A model generated the notes under the pieces. It was not told the origin of the DNA. It saw only the letters and a list, made by a program, of their open reading frames with translations, and ran no database searches. A stretch of 17,449 nt of DNA, taken from the NCBI GenBank assembly GCA_937925755.1, contig CALAMX010000024.1, forward strand, positions 1-17,449, written 5' to 3'. The translations under genes were made by a program, and so were the position numbers. Shown here piece after piece: positions 13,926 through 17,449 of this stretch. Source of the DNA: an uncultured Burkholderiales bacterium. GTDB taxonomy: Bacteria > Pseudomonadota > Gammaproteobacteria > Burkholderiales > Thiobacillaceae. Numbering within the stretch: position 1 is the first letter of the stretch; each line of letters starts with the position of its first letter.

Positions 13926-14243
13926 ATGGATGAGGGCGAGTACCTGCGCCAGGCCGACGCAGCCTTGCAGCGCATAGAGGCGGCGTTGGAGGCGGTCGAG
14001 GGCGACATCGACTTCGAGCGCACGGCCGGCGGTATGTTGCAGATCGAGTGTGCCGACGGCTCCAAGATCGTCGTCAACCAACAGGCCGCAGTGCAAGAGA
14101 TTTGGGTCGCGGCGCGCACCGGCGGCTTCCACTACCGCTGGGATGGCGGCAGTTGGCGCGACACGCGCAGCGGCGAGGAACTGCATACGGCCCTTGCTCG
14201 TCTGCTGGCCGAGCAATGTGGAGCACGCCTGCCACCGCCCTGA
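13926..14243 (+). CDS. cyaY: Bacterial frataxin CyaY
   Basis: A 105-residue frataxin homologue, which binds iron and tunes Fe-S cluster assembly on IscS-IscU. The first helix is acidic (Asp2, Glu3, Glu5, Glu18, Glu22, Glu25 and Asp27, Asp29, Glu31), the iron-binding ridge. The beta sheet shows GGMLQIECADGSKIVVNQQAAVQEIWVAARTGGFHYRW, with the conserved NQQ and IWVA motifs, then a final helix. Length is typical. A GGGGGC site stands before ATG 13926. Divergent from lptM-lysA, a common arrangement; convergent with argH, 43 bp apart. Confidence 0.95.
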   Translation: MDEGEYLRQADAALQRIEAALEAVEGDIDFERTAGGMLQIECADGSKIVVNQQAAVQEIWVAARTGGFHYRWDGGSWRDTRSGEELHTALARLLAEQCGARLPPP

Positions 14244-14286
14244 GCAAGTCGGAAAGCAAAACGGGCAAGCAGCGAGAAGAGGGGAG

Positions 14287-15675
14287 TCAAGCGAGTTCCT
14301 GCCGGACTCGGGCGATGGCGGCGCGCACTGCCGCGGGTGCCGTGCCGCCTGGATGCCGGCGAGCGGCGATCGACCCCTCCAGGGTCAGGACCTGATACAC
14401 GTCGGCCTCGATCTGCGGGGCAAAGGCGCGCAACTCTTCCAGGCTGAGATCAGCCAGGTCACAGCCGCGTGCTTCGGCGGCGCGCACAGCCTGCGCGCAG
14501 GCCTCGTGCGCCGTGCGGAAGGGTACGCCGCGCTTGACCAGATAGTCGGCCAAGTCGGTGGCGGTGGCATAGCCTTCGACCGCGGCGCGGCGCATGGCCT
14601 CGGCGTTCACCCGCAGGCCCCGTACCAGCTCGGTGAAGATGGCGAGCGTATCGATGAGGGTGTCCACTGCGTCGAACAGTGGCTCCTTGTCCTCCTGGTT
14701 GTCCTTGTTGTAGGCCAGGGGCTGCGCCTTCATGAGCGTGAGCAGGGCCATGAGGTGACCATACATGCGGCCGCTCTTGCCGCGCATGAGCTCGGGCACG
14801 TCTGGGTTCTTCTTCTGCGGCATGATGGAGGAGCCGGTGCAGAAGCGGTCGGGTAGCTCGATGAAGGCGAAGCGCGGCGTCATCCACAGCACCAACTCCT
14901 CGGCCATGCGCGACAGGTGCATCATCACGAGCGCGCCGCAGGCGAGGAATTCGATGGCGAAGTCGCGGTCGGACACGGCGTCGAGGGAGTTTTCACACAG
15001 GCCCTCGAAGCCCAGCTCGCGGGCGACGAATTCGCGGTCGATGGGGAAGCTGGTGCCGGCCAGCGCCGCCGCCCCAAGCGGCAGGCGGTTGACGCGCCGG
15101 CGACAGTCGGCAAGCCGCTCGGCATCGCGCCGCAGCATCTCCTGCCAGGCCATGAGGTGGTGGCCGAAGGTCACCGGCTGGGCTGCCTGCAGGTGGGTGA
15201 AGCCGGGCATGACCGTGGCGGCATGTCGTTCGGCCTGATCCACCAGGGCGAGTCGGGCGTCGCGCAGTAGGGCCTGGATGCGGTCGATGGCGTCACGCAG
15301 CCACAGGCGCACGTCGGTGGCGACTTGATCATTGCGCGAGCGGCCGGTGTGCAGACGCTTGCCAGCTTCGCCGATCTTGCGCGTGAGGGCCCGCTCGATG
15401 TTGAAGTGCACATCCTCGTCATCAAGATTCCAGGCGAAACTGCCGTTATCGATCTCGGCCTGAATCTCGGTCAAGCCGCGGCGGATGTCGGCGAGGTCCT
15501 GCGCGCTGATGATGCCGGCGCGCGCGAGCATGGCGGCATGGGCTAAGCTCGCCTGGATGTCGAAGGGCGCAAGGCGCCAGTCGAAGGGGATGGAGGCGGT
15601 ATAACGCTTGACACGTTCATCCACCGGCTCGCTGAAGCGGCCGGACCATAGGTTTGGGTTGGAGGTGTTGGCCAT
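14287..15675 (-). CDS. argH: Argininosuccinate lyase
   Basis: A 462-residue enzyme of the aspartase/fumarase superfamily that splits argininosuccinate into arginine and fumarate, the last step of arginine synthesis. The signature loop GSSIMPQKKNPD is at 281-292 with the catalytic Ser283. TGRSRNDQ is at 110-117 and THLQ with His161 is also conserved. Length is standard and the frame is intact. Start ATG 15673-15675 gives the usual N-terminus (MANTSNPNLWSGRFSEP). The ribosome binding site is weak. It is divergent from the AlgZ/LytS-type kinase across 66 bp, a neighbourhood also known from Pseudomonas (argH-algZ). Confidence 0.97.
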   Translation of the reverse strand: MANTSNPNLWSGRFSEPVDERVKRYTASIPFDWRLAPFDIQASLAHAAMLARAGIISAQDLADIRRGLTEIQAEIDNGSFAWNLDDEDVHFNIERALTRKIGEAGKRLHTGRSRNDQVATDVRLWLRDAIDRIQALLRDARLALVDQAERHAATVMPGFTHLQAAQPVTFGHHLMAWQEMLRRDAERLADCRRRVNRLPLGAAALAGTSFPIDREFVARELGFEGLCENSLDAVSDRDFAIEFLACGALVMMHLSRMAEELVLWMTPRFAFIELPDRFCTGSSIMPQKKNPDVPELMRGKSGRMYGHLMALLTLMKAQPLAYNKDNQEDKEPLFDAVDTLIDTLAIFTELVRGLRVNAEAMRRAAVEGYATATDLADYLVKRGVPFRTAHEACAQAVRAAEARGCDLADLSLEELRAFAPQIEADVYQVLTLEGSIAARRHPGGTAPAAVRAAIARVRQELA

Positions 15676-15741
15676 GGTTTGCGCGTTATGATTGCAGATG
15701 GGGGCGTGCGGGGTGTAACCCGCATGCGCGAAGGGAGGATT

Positions 15742-16803
15742 ATGCCAAAGCGCACCGAGGTCTCACTGCCGGATTTCCGTAACCTGGGCATCCTGCTGCG
15801 CGCGGCCCTGGCGGTACAGCTACTGGGACTGGCGGCCGCCATCATCACGCAGCCGGACTTGGCTAGCGTCGGCCCGGCCTTTCTCGACATGGCCGCCGGG
15901 ATCGAGCCGCCCCTGCTCGTGGTCCTTCTGCTGGCCTTCTTCGCCTCCCCCGCGCTGCAACGGTTGGACTATGCCCGTGGGGTCGCCGTCCTCCTCACCG
16001 CCAGCGCCCTCATCGGTCTGCTCTGGCATCTTTGGCTAAACTTGCGCTTTCCCGATGCCGGCCAGGGCAGTGCGTTGCGCGCAGCGCTGCTTTCCGGGCT
16101 GGCCGCCGCCGTGGTACTGGCCTATTTCAACTGGCGGCATCGCGTGCTCTCCCCGGCGCTGGCCGAGGCCCGGCTGCAGGCCTTGCAGTCGCGCATCCGC
16201 CCGCATTTCCTTTACAACAGCCTGAACACCGTGCTCTCGCTCCTGCGCCAGTCGCCGCGCCAGGCCGAGGATGTTCTGGCCAACCTGGCGGAGCTGTTCC
16301 GCGTGCACATGGCCGACAACCGTCAGCTCTCGCCCCTGGCCCGTGAGCTGGAGCTGGCGCGCGCCTACGTCGAGATCGAACAGCTACGTCTGGGCGAGCG
16401 TCTGCGCCTTACCTGGAAGGTGGAGAACGCGCCAGAGACCGCGCTGTTGCCGCCACTGGTGTTGCAGCCCCTCATCGAAAACGCCATCTATCACGGAGTC
16501 GAACCTTGCCCCGCGGGCGGTGCGGTGCGTGTGGACGTGTTCGCGCGCGACGGCTTCCTGCATCTGGTCGTGCGTAACCCAATCCATGCCCAGGGCGAGC
16601 GTCGCAGCGGCAACCGCATGGCCCTGTCCAACATCCGCGAGCGGCTGGCCCTGCATTTCGATGCCGATGCCCGCCTGACCACGCACACCGTCGGCGGCGA
16701 ATTCGTCGTGCAAGTGGTCATACCGCTGCGTCTGGCGCAGGACGAGGGACAGCGGACAGCGGTCGACCGGGCTGCGCCGCCGCAGGGGGCCAGCGCGGGC
16801 TGA
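15742..16803 (+). CDS. LytS/AlgZ-type sensor histidine kinase
   Basis: A 353-residue membrane histidine kinase of the LytS/YehU class, which phosphorylates a LytTR-type response regulator. Four membrane segments fill about 17-37, 55-72, 79-100 and 113-130. The phosphorylated His155 is in QSRIRPHFLYNSLNTV (PF06580 motif). The ATP-binding domain follows with LQPLIENAIYHGVEP and GNRMALSNIRERLAL. There is no separate sensor domain. ATG 15742 is preferred to starts at 15679 and 15724 because GGGAGG stands 6 bases upstream. Next to argH, as in the argH-algZ-algR-hemC neighbourhood of Pseudomonas. The expected response regulator does not follow directly; a 546-bp repeat element lies 22 bp past the stop. 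Confidence 0.92.
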   Translation: MPKRTEVSLPDFRNLGILLRAALAVQLLGLAAAIITQPDLASVGPAFLDMAAGIEPPLLVVLLLAFFASPALQRLDYARGVAVLLTASALIGLLWHLWLNLRFPDAGQGSALRAALLSGLAAAVVLAYFNWRHRVLSPALAEARLQALQSRIRPHFLYNSLNTVLSLLRQSPRQAEDVLANLAELFRVHMADNRQLSPLARELELARAYVEIEQLRLGERLRLTWKVENAPETALLPPLVLQPLIENAIYHGVEPCPAGGAVRVDVFARDGFLHLVVRNPIHAQGERRSGNRMALSNIRERLALHFDADARLTTHTVGGEFVVQVVIPLRLAQDEGQRTAVDRAAPPQGASAG

Positions 16804-16910
16804 GGTCCTCGGTGGATGTCATCATCCTAAAAACCGCAGTTGAACGGGCCCGAAGGGTGGTTCAAGCGGATGTCTGGCTTGACACGACGACGCCGCAGGG
16901 CGAGCGCGAC

Positions 16911-17040
16911 GGGCGAAGCAGGGGCCCCTTCTGGGGATGCGACCCCGTCGCGGGATGCTGGCGCCCCCCGCGGTCGCCGGCATCCCCTGCGCTGGCCGAT
17001 CCCCGCTCGCGCGGGGCCCCTCGGCCGACGCTGCGGGGCG
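16911..17040. repeat. GC-rich fold-back module within the long element
   Basis: The left arm has GCAGGGGCCCC and GGGGATGCGACCCCG (16917-16947), as at 4970-5002 next to rho. On the other strand a related arm is read at about 16998-17024 (GGGGCCCC then GCGGGGAT). The two arms face each other, so the stretch can fold on itself. It is the part that the 243-bp copy lacks. Confidence 0.55.
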
Positions 17041-17061
17041 CCCCCCCTGCAAGGAGGCGCG

Positions 17062-17163
17062 AAAACGAGCCTGGTAAACTAATCCTACAACCAGGCTCGT
17101 TTCGTCGCAGACAAAACGAGCCCGGTAGACTTTCCACACGACCGGGCGAGTTTCGTCGCAGAC
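17062..17163. repeat. Two tandem 51-bp hairpin units
   Basis: Units 17062-17112 and 17113-17163 are the same length and both end in GTTTCGTCGCAGAC. In unit 1, AAACGAGCCTGGT pairs fully with ACCAGGCTCGTTT over a 14-base loop. Unit 2 keeps the stem with a T-A pair replaced by C-G and two adjacent mismatches (CGAG facing CGAG). Loops differ. The structure is conserved more than the sequence. No long T-run follows. Confidence 0.8.
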
Positions 17164-17372
17164 ACAAAGTCAGATGCCCGCTTGGGCCGCACCAGCCCGC
17201 AGGGTGCAGGACAGCACGCAGTACGGGTCCCGAGCGCAGCGAGGGATGGGCCGAAGGCCCACAAAGCGGGTCGTTGCGGGCTCACCCTGCGGGTGAGTCG
17301 TCTCAAGACCACATCCTTCAATGGATTCATGACGTTGCAACACAAAAAAGCGGTCAACTGCGGTTTTTAGGT

Positions 17373-17449
17373 TCAATGCGGTAGCTGCAGCGTGCGGGGT
17401 GGCAGCGCCGGCACAGACGCTGCATCCTCATCGACCGCGCGTACGCCCA
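17373..17449 (-). CDS. Possible 3' end of a gene entering from the right edge
   Basis: On the - strand an open frame from the window edge encodes GVRAVDEDAASVPALPPR and on to LQLPH before TGA at 17373-17375. Codons mostly end in G or C, as in the neighbouring genes. The stop stands right beside the inverted repeat of the long element. Only 24 codons are visible, without any motif, so this may be chance. Confidence 0.25.
   Translation of the reverse strand, partial: GVRAVDEDAASVPALPPRTLQLPH

Larger units (their letters stand above)
16826..17371 (-). mobile_element. Long copy of the inverted-repeat (MITE-like) element, 546 bp
   Basis: Perfect 18-bp inverted ends: CCTAAAAACCGCAGTTGA at 16826-16843 and its complement TCAACTGCGGTTTTTAGG at 17354-17371. 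Its outer parts align with the reverse complement of the 243-bp copy at 7456-7698. About 300 bp of extra internal sequence hold a GC-rich inverted module (about 16911-17040) and two 51-bp hairpin units (17062-17163). Open frames inside show no transposase or known domain. No clear target duplication flanks it. The left end is 22 bp after the kinase stop and the right end abuts a possible gene end. The type of transposase able to move it is unknown. Confidence 0.7.

Noticed and set aside
15692..15719. TTGCAG-16 bp-TGTAAC as promoter of the AlgZ/LytS-type kinase
   Set aside because: Only three of six and four of six matches; too weak to list as a feature.
17062..17163. The 51-bp repeats as a CRISPR array or as integron attC sites
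   Set aside because: Only two units with variation within the palindrome itself, no repeat-spacer pattern, no cas genes, no integrase and no attC core GTTRRRY placement.
16812..17384. 190-codon + strand open frame across the long element as a possible transposase or toxin
   Set aside because: It runs through inverted ends, hairpins and GC-rich repeats, has no catalytic motif and repeats sequence such as PGSFRRRQNEPG only because the DNA is a tandem repeat.
1..17449. Undescribed defence or biosynthetic gene system
   Set aside because: Apart from the Uma2 array, every sizeable gene matches a known housekeeping family or a single unknown; no multi-gene accessory operon is visible.

Overview
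This is a high-GC proteobacterial chromosome segment made mostly of housekeeping genes. The gene content and pairings (trxA next to rho, a seven-iron ferredoxin close to AvFdI, lptM-lysA divergent from cyaY, argH divergent from an AlgZ/LytS-type kinase, phoB-phoR, nadA divergent from hda) fit a beta- or gammaproteobacterium. I lean to Betaproteobacteria, but this is inference from gene order and protein character, not a database match. The many neighbours with unrelated functions suggest an ordinary core genome region punctuated by small repeats.

Layout. Positions 1-1184 hold a tandem array of Uma2-family genes on the + strand: the last 30 bases of one copy, then two complete copies on an exact 577-bp period, followed 5 bases later by a HIT-family hydrolase gene. 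Facing it on the - strand is phoB-phoR, whose end overlaps the HIT gene by 53 bp; phoB has a clear three-unit Pho box in front of it and diverges from argB (+). After argB comes a 348-bp gap holding a broken duplicate of the rho 3' end and a GC-rich repeat, then trxA-rho (-), fdxA (+), a 483-bp gap holding a 243-bp inverted-repeat element, nadA (-), hda plus a GT-B-fold glycosyltransferase-like gene (+, overlapping by one base), a second thioredoxin (-), a small conserved-looking 82-aa gene (-) with a strong terminator, a histone H1-like Lys/Ala-rich gene (-), lptM-lysA (-), cyaY (+), argH (-) and an AlgZ/LytS-type kinase (+). The window ends with a second, longer copy (546 bp) of the inverted-repeat element, which lies directly behind the kinase.

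How the genes work together. phoBR forms an autoregulated phosphate two-component system. argB and argH are the second and the last step of arginine synthesis but sit in separate transcription units. lptM-lysA pairs an outer-membrane assembly lipoprotein with the last step of lysine synthesis. trxA, fdxA, the second thioredoxin, nadA (Fe-S enzyme) and cyaY share a redox/Fe-S theme, but nothing in the sequence shows them to be one system. hda controls DnaA-ATP at replication.

The most unusual parts are non-coding or repetitive: the pair of related inverted-repeat elements in opposite orientation; the two tandem 51-bp hairpin units inside the longer one, which differ by a compensatory base-pair change; the rho tail duplication with its GC-rich module; and the mosaic Uma2 array. 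No CRISPR array, rRNA or tRNA gene, transposase or recognisable complete defence system was seen.
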